Below, in pieces: positions 1-13,117 of a DNA stretch of 64,000 nt. How positions within the stretch are numbered: the stretch's first letter is position 1; each line of letters starts with the position of its first letter. A model generated the notes under the pieces. It saw only the letters and a list, made by a program, of their open reading frames with translations. It was not told the DNA's origin and made no database searches. Origin of the DNA: Streptococcus infantarius subsp. infantarius ATCC BAA-102 (GTDB lineage: Bacteria; Bacillota; Bacilli; Lactobacillales; Streptococcaceae); assembly GCF_000154985.1 (NCBI RefSeq), contig NZ_DS572693.1, positions 62,001-126,000 of the forward strand, read 5' to 3'. Both the position numbers and the translations under genes were made by a program.

Positions 1-261
1 ATTTTTACCTCAGTCGTCATTGTGTTCTTGAATAACTTGTTTAGTAGTTATATTCTAAGAACCTTTGAACGAATGGTTGACATTAAAACATTTGGATCAG
101 TTGTGATTTTTGTATTAATGTTATGGTTTATCTTTCTTGCCCATATCTTGATTTTAGGAGCTATTTTTAACGCTACTTATCAAGAACTGCGTCAAGGAAA
201 AATGGAAAGTAGACGAGGCGATTTGTTGTCACTTTTGGCACAACGAGGCAAAAAAAAATAA
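1..261 (+). CDS. YihY/BrkB-family membrane protein, C-terminal fragment
   Basis: The reading frame is open from the first base of the window, so the start lies upstream. About 86 residues remain. They hold one or two strongly hydrophobic segments, including a stretch ending AHILILGAIFNA, followed by a basic tail ending RGKKK. The hydrophobic end with a small-residue turn and a short charged tail is what YihY/BrkB (UPF0761) inner-membrane proteins look like at their C-terminus. The biochemical role of that family is unsettled. The stop overlaps a hairpin shared with the convergent gtrA gene. Family assignment rests on a fragment and is moderate. Confidence 0.6.
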   Translation: MFTSVVIVFLNNLFSSYILRTFERMVDIKTFGSVVIFVLMLWFIFLAHILILGAIFNATYQELRQGKMESRRGDLLSLLAQRGKKK

Positions 262-283
262 CACCTTCTGGGTGTTATTTTTT
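252..283. terminator. Bidirectional intrinsic terminator between yihY-like gene and gtrA
   Basis: AACACC (260-265) pairs with GGTGTT (271-276). An A-run lies on the left and a T-run on the right, so the hairpin can terminate both converging genes. It overlaps both stop codons. Confidence 0.75.
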
Positions 284-700
284 GTCTTTGAAAACTAACA
301 GCTTGCTAAGAGCATAATTCAGCACAATGATTAAGACTTGAGAAAAGAGAGTTTCAATAGCATTAACCATTGAAAGATTGTCATTTACAAATTGTCCGAT
401 GATATGCGGGAATTTTGTGACCAAGAAGAATGCCAAAGCTAAATCTAAAATGAGTGTTGACAAACGTGCAATGGTGAATTTGACTAAACGCTCAAACCAA
501 CCTTTACGAACTTGATTGAAAACAAAATAATCATTGGTAAAGAAGGCAAATAAAATAGCAACAATATTAGCAATAACAGCTGAGAAAGTTGCAGAACTTG
601 TCAGTGAAAAGATAACTAAACGTGTTCCCATGTAGACAAGAGTTGTTAGAACACCAAAAAAGAGATACTTAAAAACTTCGCTTGTGATTAATTTTTTCAT
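275..700 (-). CDS. GtrA family membrane protein
   Basis: This 141-residue protein has four predicted membrane helices and the layout of GtrA/DPMS family proteins. Those are small polytopic proteins thought to help flip undecaprenyl-linked sugars during cell-surface glycan modification. An early FGVLTTLVYMGTR stretch and a later NYALSKLLVF segment fit the family. No glycosyltransferase partner lies next to it, so its substrate cannot be inferred. The ATG has no Shine-Dalgarno sequence. It lies 6 nt after an extended -10 (TGATATAGT on the minus strand), so the mRNA is probably leaderless. Confidence 0.8.
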   Translation of the reverse strand: MKKLITSEVFKYLFFGVLTTLVYMGTRLVIFSLTSSATFSAVIANIVAILFAFFTNDYFVFNQVRKGWFERLVKFTIARLSTLILDLALAFFLVTKFPHIIGQFVNDNLSMVNAIETLFSQVLIIVLNYALSKLLVFKDKK

Positions 701-706
701 AGGTCT

Positions 707-715
707 ACTATATCA
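707..715 (-). promoter_or_regulatory. Extended -10 promoter of gtrA, probable leaderless start
   Basis: Minus-strand TGATATAGT ends at 707, six bases before the ATG of gtrA at 700. Transcription would start at or next to the A of the ATG. No purine-rich ribosome site is present. Confidence 0.55.
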
Positions 716-730
716 AATTTTAGAAAAATG

Positions 731-739
731 TGCTATACT
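731..739 (+). promoter_or_regulatory. Extended -10 of the queT transcription unit
   Basis: TGCTATACT (731-739) is an extended -10 about 22 nt before the conserved riboswitch core. The -35 region is weak, as is common for extended -10 promoters in streptococci. Confidence 0.6.
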
Positions 740-758
740 TTTAAGCGTTGTCTTGACG

Positions 759-836
759 ACCCTTGGTGCTTAGTTCCCTTTCGCCAAGCATATTACAAAC
801 GTTGAAACCTAAGCTTTCAAACGTCAAAGGAGAAGA
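759..836 (+). ncRNA. preQ1-II riboswitch (COG4708 RNA)
   Basis: The leader contains CTTGGTGCTTAG (762-773), then CGCCAAGCATATTAC (782-796) and a second stem AAACGTTGAAAC..GCTTTCAAACGT ahead of AAAGGAGAAG. Pairing of CTTGG with CCAAG, the conserved A-rich/TTAC linker, and overlap of the last helix with the Shine-Dalgarno AAGGAG are the hallmarks of the COG4708 RNA found upstream of streptococcal queT genes. Known members bind pre-queuosine1 and block ribosome access. The gene behind it is the expected COG4708 transporter, which supports the call. Confidence 0.9.
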
Positions 837-838
837 AA

Positions 839-1348
839 ATGGAAAAATTCACTATGCGTGATTTTGTTCGAGTTGCCATTGTTGCAGCACTTTATGTTGT
901 TTTAACAATCACACCGCCTTTAAATGCGATTTCTTACGGTGCTTATCAGTTCCGAGTATCTGAAATGTTAGTATTTTTGGCTTTTTATAATCGTAAATAT
1001 ATTATCGGCTTAACAGCAGGTTGTATGATTGCTAATTTATATAGTTTTGGTCTCATCGATGTCTTTGTCGGTGGTAGCCAGACTTTTGTTTTCTTGATGC
1101 TAGGTGTAACCTTGTTTGACCGCTATAAAGATCAATATCTCTTTAATGGTTTATTTAACAAAGCATTCTTTTATTTCTCACTATTATTTGCGGCTTCAAT
1201 GTTTACCATTGCTACAGAGTTGCATATTGTCGCTAACGCACCTTTCTTGATGACATGGTTTACATCAGCTGTGGGAGAACTTGCATCACTTCTAATCGGC
1301 TCACTTGTCATGGATAAATTAGCCAGTCGTATTGAATTGACTGCTTGA
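839..1348 (+). CDS. queT: QueT family queuosine-precursor ECF transporter S component
   Basis: This 169-residue polytopic membrane protein belongs to the QueT (COG4708) family. These are substrate-binding S components of energy-coupling-factor transporters that import queuosine precursors for tRNA modification. Five to six hydrophobic helices are visible, with the family segment GAYQFRVSEMLVFLAFYNRKYIIG split around residues 40-65. The shared ECF ATPases and T component are not here and must be encoded elsewhere. The ATG follows AAAGGAG, which is part of the riboswitch expression platform, so uptake is controlled at translation. A terminator at 1,359-1,388 closes this single-gene unit. Confidence 0.9.
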   Translation: MEKFTMRDFVRVAIVAALYVVLTITPPLNAISYGAYQFRVSEMLVFLAFYNRKYIIGLTAGCMIANLYSFGLIDVFVGGSQTFVFLMLGVTLFDRYKDQYLFNGLFNKAFFYFSLLFAASMFTIATELHIVANAPFLMTWFTSAVGELASLLIGSLVMDKLASRIELTA

Positions 1349-1358
1349 TATACCAAAA

Positions 1359-1388
1359 GAATTTCCAAAAGTGGAAGTTCTTTTTTTC
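1359..1388 (+). terminator. Intrinsic terminator of queT
   Basis: GAATTTCC (1359-1366) pairs with GGAAGTTC (1373-1380), with one G-T pair. Eight T residues follow. Confidence 0.85.
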
Positions 1389-1421
1389 TATATAATATCT
1401 TCAAAAAATGATAAGTTTTAA

Positions 1422-3416
<1,995 letters not shown>

Positions 3417-3436
3417 TCTTTTTGAGGTAATATAAA

Positions 3437-4462
3437 ATGGTCAAAAAACAAAAACGAGCACGTTTAATCTATAATCCGACCTCTGGCCAGGAAATTATGA
3501 AGAAAAATGTTGCCGAAGTTCTAGATATTTTAGAAGGCTTTGGTTATGAAACTTCTGCCTTTCAAACAACACCCGAAGAAAATTCAGCTCGCAATGAAGC
3601 TGAGAGAGCAGCAAAGGCTGGCTTCGATTTAGTCATTGCTGCAGGTGGTGATGGAACGATTAATGAGGTTGTTAACGGAATTGCTCCGCTAGAAAAACGA
3701 CCAAAAATGGCAATTATTCCAACAGGTACGACAAATGACTTTGCGCGTGCCCTTAAGATTCCTCGTGGAAATCCCGTTGAAGCTGCAAAAATTATTGGTA
3801 AAAACCAACTGATTCACATGGATATTGGTCAAGCGCGTGAGGATACGTATTTTATCAATATCGCTGCTGCAGGTTCATTCACAGAATTGACTTACAGTGT
3901 GCCAAGTCAGTTGAAAACCATGTTTGGTTACCTAGCTTATTTGGCAAAAGGGGTTGAGCTTCTACCAGGAATTCGTACGGTTCCAGTTCGCATCAAACAT
4001 GAAAAAGGTGTCTTTGAAGGTGATGTGTCAATGATTTTTGCAGCCATCACTAATTCAGTAGGTGGCTTTGAACAAATCGCTCCAGATGCTAAACTTGATG
4101 ATGGTAAGTTCACTTTGATTTTAGTGAAAACAGCTAACTTGATTGAGATTTTACATTTGATTCGACTAGTTCTTGATGGTGGTAAACATATCGGTGATAA
4201 GCGCATTGAGTACATCAAGACAGACTTCTTGGAAATTGAACCTCTATCAGACAAGAAAATGATGATTAATTTGGATGGTGAGTACGGTGGTGACGCGCCA
4301 ATCGTGCTTCGTAATCTTAAAAATCATATTACTTTCTTTGCTAACACGGATGAAATTTCAGATGATGCCTTAGTTTGGGATCAAGAAGATTTAGCGCTAG
4401 AAGCCATTGCTCAAAAATTTGCTCATGAAGTTGAAGACTTAGATGAGTCAATGGACAAATAA
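3437..4462 (+). CDS. Diacylglycerol/lipid kinase family protein (DgkB/YegS type)
   Basis: This 341-residue cytosolic or peripheral lipid kinase carries the DAGK catalytic signature. AAGGDGTINEVVNG (about 68-81) is the nucleotide-binding loop, and IPTGTTNDFARAL (about 94-106) follows. The C-terminal half holds the two-layer beta fold with NLDGEYGG. In Gram-positive bacteria, soluble DgkB recycles diacylglycerol released by lipoteichoic acid synthesis. Exact substrate is inferred from family. A GAGGT site at 3424-3428 sets the start. It follows ligA by 20 nt. Confidence 0.88.
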   Translation: MVKKQKRARLIYNPTSGQEIMKKNVAEVLDILEGFGYETSAFQTTPEENSARNEAERAAKAGFDLVIAAGGDGTINEVVNGIAPLEKRPKMAIIPTGTTNDFARALKIPRGNPVEAAKIIGKNQLIHMDIGQAREDTYFINIAAAGSFTELTYSVPSQLKTMFGYLAYLAKGVELLPGIRTVPVRIKHEKGVFEGDVSMIFAAITNSVGGFEQIAPDAKLDDGKFTLILVKTANLIEILHLIRLVLDGGKHIGDKRIEYIKTDFLEIEPLSDKKMMINLDGEYGGDAPIVLRNLKNHITFFANTDEISDDALVWDQEDLALEAIAQKFAHEVEDLDESMDK

Positions 4463-4619
4463 TTCACACTTTAAATAGTAGAAAGTGTTTTCAAAATCAT
4501 ATGTAAAATTAACTATGAAAGCAGTTTCTAGATATTATGTCCAAAAACGTGTTTTCCAACATCATTTGTATAGAAAATCTATCATAAAATGTTAGTAAAT
4601 AAGGCTCATAAAGCCTAGA

Positions 4620-4650
4620 GGAAAGCGGATTTGACCGTTTTCCTTTTATT
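4620..4650 (+). terminator. Intrinsic terminator downstream of the lipid kinase gene
   Basis: GGAAAGCGG (4620-4628) pairs with CCGTTTTCC (4635-4643), with one G-T pair, followed by TTTTATT. It isolates the ATPase operon from ligA-dgk readthrough. Confidence 0.75.
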
Positions 4651-4686
4651 ATTGTTCAAAAACTAAACAAAGGTTAAGTATAGTTT

Positions 4687-4700
4687 GAGAAAACGTTTCC
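4687..4700 (+). promoter_or_regulatory. cre-like site upstream of the ATPase promoter
   Basis: GAGAAAACGTTTCC resembles the catabolite-responsive element core (AANCGNTT). It lies 16 bp upstream of the -35. A CcpA link is inference only. Confidence 0.35.
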
Positions 4701-4716
4701 GAAAACGGTGATTTCG

Positions 4717-4745
4717 TTGACAATTCCTTAAAATAGGACTAAAAT
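4717..4745 (+). promoter_or_regulatory. Promoter of the atp operon
   Basis: TTGACA (4717-4722), a 17-bp spacer and TAAAAT (4740-4745). This near-consensus sigma-A promoter suits a highly expressed operon. Confidence 0.85.
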
Positions 4746-4780
4746 AACGAAGTAAAAAATTTTAAAAGGAGATTCATATC

Positions 4781-4984
4781 ATGTTGAATTTAAAAATCTT
4801 AGCACTTGGTCTTGCCGTACTAGGAGTTAGTATTGGTGAAGGTATCCTCGTTGCCAACATTGCAAAATCTGCAGCACGTCAACCTGAAATGTTCAGTAAA
4901 TTGCAAACACTTATGTTCCTTGGAATAGCCTTCATCGAAGGTACATTCTTCGTCCTTCTTGCATGTACATTCTTCGTTGGATAA
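4781..4984 (+). CDS. atpE: F0F1 ATP synthase subunit c
   Basis: This 67-residue proteolipid forms the rotating membrane ring. Two hydrophobic helices are joined by a polar loop with RQP (33-35). The proton-carrying carboxylate is Glu53 in the second helix (AFIEGTFF). The protein is shorter than the 70-80 residues usual elsewhere, but streptococcal c subunits are typically this short. An AAAGGAG site precedes the ATG. It opens the eight-gene operon in the streptococcal order c-a-b-delta-alpha-gamma-beta-epsilon. In fermentative streptococci the complex chiefly hydrolyses ATP to export protons and resist acid. Confidence 0.95.
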   Translation: MLNLKILALGLAVLGVSIGEGILVANIAKSAARQPEMFSKLQTLMFLGIAFIEGTFFVLLACTFFVG

Positions 4985-5022
4985 TTCTAACTAAGAACTT
5001 TTAAAAAGAAGGAGGGATAAAG

Positions 5023-5742
5023 TTGGAAACATCCGTAAATCCAACAGCGCATGTCTTTGGTATTGAGTTTGACTTAACCATTTTAGCGATGTCTCTCTTG
5101 ACGGTGATTATTTCCTTCGGTATCATTTTTTGGGCAACTCGAAAAATGACTTTAAAACCTAAAGGAAAACAAAATTTCATTGAGTATGTCTACGAGTTCG
5201 TACAAAATACGATTAAACCTAATCTTGGAGAATACACTCCTAAGTACAGCTTGTTGATGTTCACATTCTTCTTTTTCATTCTGATTGCTAACAACCTTGG
5301 TTTGCTAGTTAAATTGGAGTCTGAAGATTATAACTTTTGGACATCTCCAACATCAACTTTCATGGTCGATTTTACTTTGTCTTTAATCGTCGCGATTGTT
5401 GTCCATGTTGAAGGTGTTCGAAAGAAAGGTGTCAAAGCATATTTGAAAGATTACTTGAGTCCTTTCCCAATGATGCTTCCAATGAACATCTTAGAGCAAT
5501 TTGCTAACGTTTTGTCACTTGCTCTACGTTTATTTGGTAACATTTATGCTGGTGAAGTTGTTACTGCTTTGATTGTAGGATTTGGTACAAAAAGCTTGAT
5601 TTTTGCTCCATTTGCCTTTGTCCTTAACTTGGCTTGGGTTGCTTTCTCAGCCTTTATCGGATGCATTCAAGCGTACGTATTCACTATTTTGTCATCTAAA
5701 TATATCTCAGAAAAACTCCCAGAAGATGAGGATGAATCTTAA
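5023..5742 (+). CDS. atpB: F0F1 ATP synthase subunit a
   Basis: This 239-residue multispanning subunit forms the proton half-channels beside the c ring. The essential arginine is Arg169 in LALRLFGNIYAGEVV. Several long hydrophobic helices (about 18-38, 75-95, 115-135, 180-230) are evident. The start codon is TTG, set by AAGGAGGG about 7 nt upstream. Starting further in would remove the N-terminal helix. It lies 38 nt after atpE and 14 nt before atpF. Confidence 0.95.
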   Translation: METSVNPTAHVFGIEFDLTILAMSLLTVIISFGIIFWATRKMTLKPKGKQNFIEYVYEFVQNTIKPNLGEYTPKYSLLMFTFFFFILIANNLGLLVKLESEDYNFWTSPTSTFMVDFTLSLIVAIVVHVEGVRKKGVKAYLKDYLSPFPMMLPMNILEQFANVLSLALRLFGNIYAGEVVTALIVGFGTKSLIFAPFAFVLNLAWVAFSAFIGCIQAYVFTILSSKYISEKLPEDEDES

Positions 5743-5756
5743 GAAAGGAATAATCA

Positions 5757-6254
5757 ATGGAAACACTAATCAATAGTACAAGTATTGGTAATATTATTAT
5801 TACTGCTGGTTCAGTGATCCTTTTGTTGGTTCTCATCAAACTTTTTGCTTGGGAACAATTGACAGGGATCTTTACCGCTCGTGAAGAAAAAATTGCTAAT
5901 GATGTTGATGGTGCAGAAGCAGCGCGTAAAGAAGCAGAAGCTCTTGCTGCTAAACGCCAAGAAGAGTTAGCTGGCGCTCGTACTGAGGCAACTCAAATTA
6001 TTGATGATGCCAAAGAAACTGGTAAAATTCAAGAGGTTAAAATTCTCGCTGAAGCACGCGAAGAAGCTAGCCGCTTGAAAGCTAAAGCTAATCAAGATAT
6101 AGAACAAAGTAAAGCAGAAGCTCTTTCAAGTGTTAAAGGTGATGTCGCTGATTTGACTGTCCTTTTGGCAGAAAAAATCATGACAGCTAATCTTGACAAA
6201 GAAGCTCAAAGCAATCTCATTGATAGCTATCTTGACAAGCTAGGAGATGCCTAA
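5757..6254 (+). CDS. atpF: F0F1 ATP synthase subunit b
   Basis: This 165-residue peripheral-stalk subunit has one N-terminal membrane helix (about 10-28, [18 protein letters not shown]). A long charged, alanine-rich coiled coil fills the rest (about 40-150) and reaches the F1 head. Length and layout match the family. AAGAAAGGAA precedes the ATG. The stop codon overlaps the atpH start (TAATGG), which indicates translational coupling and equal stoichiometry within the complex. Confidence 0.94.
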   Translation: METLINSTSIGNIIITAGSVILLLVLIKLFAWEQLTGIFTAREEKIANDVDGAEAARKEAEALAAKRQEELAGARTEATQIIDDAKETGKIQEVKILAEAREEASRLKAKANQDIEQSKAEALSSVKGDVADLTVLLAEKIMTANLDKEAQSNLIDSYLDKLGDA

Positions 6255-6790
6255 TGGATAAAAAGACACAAGCTCTTGTTGAGCAATATGCGAAAAGTCT
6301 CGTAGAAATTGCTATTGAAAAAGACAGTTTAGCTGAACTCCAATCAGAAACAGAAGCTTTGTTGTCTGTTTTTGAAGAGACAAACTTAGCTGACTTCTTG
6401 TCAAGTTTAGTCGTTTCACGTGATGAAAAAGTAAAACTTGTTAGGTTGCTTCAAGAGTCTAGTTCAGTTTACATGAACAATTTTCTTGAGGTAATTTTAC
6501 AAAATGAACGAGAAGCGTTCTTGAAAGCCATCTTAGAAGGTGTTCAAAAAGATTTTGTTATTGCTACAAATCAACACGATATTGTTGTGAGAACCGCAGT
6601 AGTTTTAACTGATGAACAAAAAGATCGTATCCTAGCTTTAGTTGCTGAAAAATTCGGTGTTAAAGCTGGAAAACTCGTTGAAAACATTGACGAATCAATC
6701 CTTGGAGGTTTTGTCATCAATGTTAACAATAAAGTAATTGACACAAGTATTCATCGTCAATTGCAAGAATTTAAAATGAATTTGAAATAG
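6254..6790 (+). CDS. atpH: F0F1 ATP synthase subunit delta
   Basis: This 178-residue subunit joins the F1 head to the b stalk. The N-terminal half is helical (ALVEQYAKSLVEIAIEKDSL). The C-terminal part carries the family signature VDESILGGFVI-like segment (NIDESILGGFVINVNNKVID, about 142-161). It starts inside the atpF stop codon, so translation is coupled, and the alpha-subunit gene follows 15 nt later. Confidence 0.95.
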   Translation: MDKKTQALVEQYAKSLVEIAIEKDSLAELQSETEALLSVFEETNLADFLSSLVVSRDEKVKLVRLLQESSSVYMNNFLEVILQNEREAFLKAILEGVQKDFVIATNQHDIVVRTAVVLTDEQKDRILALVAEKFGVKAGKLVENIDESILGGFVINVNNKVIDTSIHRQLQEFKMNLK

Positions 6791-6802
6791 AAAGTGGTGT
6801 GA

Positions 6803-8311
<1,509 letters not shown>

Positions 8312-8325
8312 GAGGGAGGTAGCAT

Positions 8326-9204
8326 ATGGCAGGCTCTCTTAATGAAATCAAAGAAAAAATTATTTCAACTCAGAAAACAAGTCATATCACTGGAGCTATG
8401 CAAATGGTATCAGCTGCAAAATTGACTAAATCTGAGCAAGCAGCACAAGATTTCCAAATCTATGCTTCAAAAATTCGCCAAATTACTACGGATTTATTGA
8501 AATCAGAACTTATTAATGGTTCAAAAAATCCAATGTTAGCCGCACGTCCAGTTAAAAAGACAGGTTACATTGTGATTACATCTGATAAAGGACTTGTTGG
8601 TGGGTATAATTCTAAAATCTTGAAAGCTATGATGGATCTTATTCAAGAATATCATGCTAAGGACGATAGTTATGCCATCATTGCTATTGGTGGTATTGGT
8701 GCTGATTTCTTTAAAGCTCGTGGTATGAATGTTGTATTTGAATTGCGTGGTTTGGAAGATCAGCCATCATTTGAACAAGTCGGCAATATCATTTCAAAAT
8801 CTGTTGAAATGTATAAAAACGAATTGTTTGATGAATTATATGTATGTTACAATCACCATGTGAACAGCTTGACAAGTCAAGTTCGTGTCCAACAAATGCT
8901 TCCAATTGCAGAATTAGATGCTGATGAAGCGGCAGAAGAAGGGACAACTGGTTTTGAGTTAGAACCAAGTCGTGAATTGATTTTGGAACAACTCTTACCA
9001 CAATATACTGAAAGTCTCATTTATGGTGCCATTGTTGATGCGAAAACCGCTGAACATGCAGCTGGTATGACAGCTATGCAGACAGCTACTGATAATGCCA
9101 AAAACGTTATTAACGATTTTACTATTCAGTACAACCGTGCGCGTCAAGCTGCTATTACGCAAGAAATTACTGAAATTGTAGCAGGTGCTAACGCACTAGA
9201 ATAA
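8326..9204 (+). CDS. atpG: F0F1 ATP synthase subunit gamma
   Basis: The 292-residue central rotor shaft consists of N- and C-terminal helices that form the antiparallel coiled coil, with a Rossmann-like middle. The family C-terminus is clear ([20 protein letters not shown] followed by [17 protein letters not shown]). N-terminal [29 protein letters not shown] is also typical. AGAGGGAGG precedes the ATG by 7 nt, a strong ribosome site. Sixty-four nucleotides separate it from atpD, the largest gap in the operon. Confidence 0.95.
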   Translation: MAGSLNEIKEKIISTQKTSHITGAMQMVSAAKLTKSEQAAQDFQIYASKIRQITTDLLKSELINGSKNPMLAARPVKKTGYIVITSDKGLVGGYNSKILKAMMDLIQEYHAKDDSYAIIAIGGIGADFFKARGMNVVFELRGLEDQPSFEQVGNIISKSVEMYKNELFDELYVCYNHHVNSLTSQVRVQQMLPIAELDADEAAEEGTTGFELEPSRELILEQLLPQYTESLIYGAIVDAKTAEHAAGMTAMQTATDNAKNVINDFTIQYNRARQAAITQEITEIVAGANALE

Positions 9205-9256
9205 TGTGAGTGCTTCTTAGCCTCATAAAAAGGGAGAAAATCCCTAAAAAATCTAA

Positions 9257-10675
<1,419 letters not shown>

Positions 10676-10687
10676 TGAGGTGATACC

Positions 10688-11104
10688 ATGACATTTATGA
10701 CTGTTCAGGTAGTAACACCAGATGGTATTCGCTATGATCACCATGCTAATTTTATTTCAGTAAAAACACCGGATGGTGAGATGGGGATTTTGCCAGAACA
10801 CATTAACCTCATTGCTCCGCTAACCGTTCACGAAATGAAAATCCGTCGTACAGATGATGATAATCACGTGGATTGGGTAGCTATCAACGGTGGTATTATT
10901 GAGATTAAAGACAATCTTGTGACAATTGTTGCAGATTCTGCAGAACGTGAACGCGATATCGATGTTAGCCGTGCAGAACGTGCTAAACTTCGTGCAGAAC
11001 GTAAATTGGAACAAGCTCAAAGTACTCACGATATCGACGAAGTACGTCGTGCACAAGTTGCACTTCTCCGTGCTTTGAACCGTATCAGTGTTGGTAACAA
11101 ATAA
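10688..11104 (+). CDS. atpC: F0F1 ATP synthase subunit epsilon
   Basis: This 138-residue subunit forms the rotor foot and can inhibit ATP hydrolysis. The N-terminal beta sandwich contains [36 protein letters not shown] (split here at about 10-45). Two C-terminal helices are rich in Arg, Ala and Glu (about 85-135). ATGAGGTGATACC gives an overlapping stop-region ribosome site 12 nt after atpD. An intrinsic terminator follows at once and ends the operon. Confidence 0.94.
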   Translation: MTFMTVQVVTPDGIRYDHHANFISVKTPDGEMGILPEHINLIAPLTVHEMKIRRTDDDNHVDWVAINGGIIEIKDNLVTIVADSAERERDIDVSRAERAKLRAERKLEQAQSTHDIDEVRRAQVALLRALNRISVGNK

Positions 11105-11110
11105 ACATAA

Positions 11111-11142
11111 AAAGTCTGAGATTTTATCTCAGGCTTTTTTGT
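11111..11142 (+). terminator. Terminator of the atp operon
   Basis: AGTCTGAGAT (11113-11122) pairs with ATCTCAGGCT (11126-11135) across a three-base loop. TTTTTTG follows. Confidence 0.85.
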
Positions 11143-11233
11143 TTTTGGAACTAGTTATTTTGATGGATTTTTGATGATAGTTTGGTGAAGAAATTTTAGA
11201 CTAGTGAAGTTTTTTGTTGTCGAAAATGAAATC

Positions 11234-11242
11234 TGATATAAT
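11234..11242 (+). promoter_or_regulatory. Extended -10 of the DUF1146 gene, probable leaderless start
   Basis: TGATATAAT (11234-11242) ends six bases before the ATG at 11249. There is no ribosome site between them. Confidence 0.6.
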
Positions 11243-11248
11243 AGTTCT

Positions 11249-11485
11249 ATGGAAATTTTAAATAGTTCAGTGACTTTGATTAGTCACCTTGTTTTTATTG
11301 CAATGACACATCAAATTCTTCGAAATTTATTTGATTGGTCAAAATTGATTAAAAATACGTCTGAGAATATCGGTCGCCTTAAGGTATTTATTCTTTTGGT
11401 TAGTATTGCACTTGGTTATATGGTAAGCCATTTTATTTTAGAAATCATTACAGTTAGTCAGACTTTCTTCTTTGGTTTTCAATAA
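11249..11485 (+). CDS. DUF1146 family membrane protein (YwzB-like)
   Basis: This 78-residue protein has two hydrophobic helices (about 8-25 and 48-72) separated by a short basic loop (NLFDWSKLIKNTSENIGRLK). Size, topology and position between the ATPase operon and murA match the DUF1146/YwzB family, which occupies the same place in many Firmicutes. Function is unknown. The ATG follows an extended -10 by six bases and has no Shine-Dalgarno sequence, so a leaderless transcript is likely. Confidence 0.85.
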   Translation: MEILNSSVTLISHLVFIAMTHQILRNLFDWSKLIKNTSENIGRLKVFILLVSIALGYMVSHFILEIITVSQTFFFGFQ

Positions 11486-11505
11486 AAGCAATAATCGCTA
11501 AACTA

Positions 11506-11514
11506 TGATATAAT
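11506..11514 (+). promoter_or_regulatory. Extended -10 upstream of murA
   Basis: TGATATAAT (11506-11514) lies 33 nt before the murA TTG start. It leaves room for a short leader containing the GGAG ribosome site. Confidence 0.55.
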
Positions 11515-11546
11515 TTTGATATTATAATATAAGAATGGAGTTCATT

Positions 11547-12821
11547 TTGGATAAAATTATTATTGAAGGCGGTAATACACGCCTAGAAGGAGAAGTAATC
11601 ATTGAAGGAGCAAAGAATGCGGTTCTTCCTCTTCTTGCAGCGACAATTTTACCGAAGGAAGGAAAGACAGTTTTAACAAATGTCCCAATCCTTTCAGATG
11701 TCTTTACGATGAATAATGTTGTCCGTGGTTTAGATATTCAAGTTGATTTTGATGAAGCAAAGAACACCATTGAAGTGGATGCCTCAGGAGATATTTTGGA
11801 TATTGCCCCATATGAATATGTTAGCAAAATGCGTGCTTCAATCGTTGTTTTAGGACCAATTTTAGCGCGTAAAGGTCATGCAAAAGTATCAATGCCTGGT
11901 GGCTGCACGATTGGTAGTCGTCCAATTGACCTTCACCTTAAAGGTTTGGAAGCTATGGGGGCAAAAATCACACAAGCTGGTGGTGATATCACAGCGACTG
12001 TCGATGGGAAACTTAAAGGGACAACAATTTACATGGATTTCCCATCAGTTGGTGCAACACAAAACTTGATGATGGCAGCAACTTTGGCAGAAGGTGTGAC
12101 AGTTATTGAAAATGTAGCACGTGAGCCTGAAATCGTTGATTTGGCTATGTTGCTTAATAAAATGGGTGCTATCGTTAAAGGTGCTGGTACAGAGACTTTG
12201 ACCATTACTGGTGTTGATAGCCTTCATGGTGCTGAACACGATGTGGTTCAAGACCGTATTGAAGCTGGAACTTTCATGGTAGCGGCAGCTATGACATCAG
12301 GTAATGTTCTTGTTAAGGATGCTATCTGGGAACACAATCGTCCTTTGATTTCAAAATTGATTGAGATGGGTGTGACCGTTATTGATGAACCTGAAGGGAT
12401 TCGTGTTATTGCTGATACAGCAAAATTGAAACCTGTAACGGTTAAAACACTTCCTCACCCAGGTTTCCCAACTGATATGCAAGCGCAATTTACAGCTTTG
12501 ATGGCAGTTGTCAATGGCGAATCAACAATGATTGAAACGGTCTTTGAGAATCGTTTCCAACATTTGGAAGAAATGCGCCGTATGGGCTTGCAGTCAGAAA
12601 TCATGCGCGATACAGCTATGATTCATGGTGGGCTAGAGCTTCAAGGTGCTCCAGTTATGTCAACTGACCTTCGTGCTAGTGCAGCCCTTGTTTTAACAGG
12701 GATGGTGGCAAAAGGAACAACAACAGTTGGTCGCTTGAATCACCTAGACCGTGGATATTACAAATTCCATGAAAAATTGGCTAAACTCGGTGCAAATATT
12801 AAACGTGTAAGTGAGGCTTAA
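11547..12821 (+). CDS. murA: UDP-N-acetylglucosamine 1-carboxyvinyltransferase (MurA)
   Basis: This 424-residue enzyme transfers enolpyruvate from PEP to UDP-GlcNAc, the first committed step of peptidoglycan synthesis. The catalytic, fosfomycin-sensitive cysteine is in [11 protein letters not shown] (Cys120). [12 protein letters not shown] (21-32) is also diagnostic. I start it at TTG 11547 (MDKIIIEGG), with GGAG six bases upstream, as in other streptococcal MurA proteins. An in-frame ATG at 11535 overlaps that ribosome site and would add only four residues. Streptococci usually carry a second murA paralogue, and this one is the copy linked to the ATPase operon. Confidence 0.95.
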   Translation: MDKIIIEGGNTRLEGEVIIEGAKNAVLPLLAATILPKEGKTVLTNVPILSDVFTMNNVVRGLDIQVDFDEAKNTIEVDASGDILDIAPYEYVSKMRASIVVLGPILARKGHAKVSMPGGCTIGSRPIDLHLKGLEAMGAKITQAGGDITATVDGKLKGTTIYMDFPSVGATQNLMMAATLAEGVTVIENVAREPEIVDLAMLLNKMGAIVKGAGTETLTITGVDSLHGAEHDVVQDRIEAGTFMVAAAMTSGNVLVKDAIWEHNRPLISKLIEMGVTVIDEPEGIRVIADTAKLKPVTVKTLPHPGFPTDMQAQFTALMAVVNGESTMIETVFENRFQHLEEMRRMGLQSEIMRDTAMIHGGLELQGAPVMSTDLRASAALVLTGMVAKGTTTVGRLNHLDRGYYKFHEKLAKLGANIKRVSEA

Positions 12822-12824
12822 AAA

Positions 12825-13013
12825 ATGACAAGTGGCTGGAAATACGTAGCAAAACAGTTAGGATTAGTTCTAGTGGTTGCTCTTTTGGCTTGTTTATTTT
12901 TAGCAGTTGGATTGATGATTGGATATGGTGTCATTGGTGACGGTAAAGATCCACTCTCAATTTTATTGCTTGATAAATGGCAAGCAATTATTGGCAAATT
13001 TACAGGTCAATAA
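12825..13013 (+). CDS. epuA: EpuA-like small membrane protein (DUF RNA polymerase beta-related family)
   Basis: This 62-residue protein has one strong hydrophobic helix (about 13-37, GLVLVVALLACLFLAVGLMIGYG is split here) and a short soluble tail. It begins 4 nt after the murA stop and precedes endA. This is the murA-epuA-endA order known from pneumococcus, where the gene is named epuA. Databases often label the family DNA-directed RNA polymerase subunit beta because a domain is shared, which is misleading for so short a protein. Function is unknown. Confidence 0.8.
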   Translation: MTSGWKYVAKQLGLVLVVALLACLFLAVGLMIGYGVIGDGKDPLSILLLDKWQAIIGKFTGQ

Positions 13014-13050
13014 GCTATTTGTATTTTAGAGCAGCTTGACGAAAATGTAG

Positions 13051-13103
13051 AAGTGGGATAATCGACTTTATGATTTTGATAAAGCACGATGTTCCACTTT
13101 TTT
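13051..13103 (+). terminator. Large imperfect terminator hairpin between epuA and endA
   Basis: AAGTGG and CCACTT close a long stem whose inner parts also pair (ATCG/CGAT, CTTTA/TAAAG). TTTTTTAG follows. It lies 15 nt before endA, so endA expression may depend on readthrough or on an unseen promoter. Confidence 0.65.
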
Positions 13104-13117
13104 AGTGAAAGGATTTT

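Larger units (their letters stand above)
4463..4780. other. 318-bp intergenic region ahead of the ATPase operon
   Basis: No supported gene lies here. It holds a small AGGCT/AGCCT hairpin (about 4601-4616), the terminator at 4620-4650, a cre-like site at 4687-4700 and the ATPase promoter at 4717-4745. A 26-codon ATG frame from about 4515 lacks a ribosome site and was not called. Confidence 0.6.

Noticed and set aside
4515-4595. 26-codon frame upstream of the atp operon
   Set aside because: No ribosome site, no conserved features, and it lies upstream of a terminator.
11535-11546. ATG start of MurA at 11535
   Set aside because: This ATG is part of the GGAG ribosome site for TTG 11547, which gives the standard MurA N-terminus.
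13021-13050. TTTTAGAGCAGCTTGACG near epuA as a second CRISPR-like repeat
   Set aside because: Only the first eight or so bases resemble the repeat. The rest does not match.
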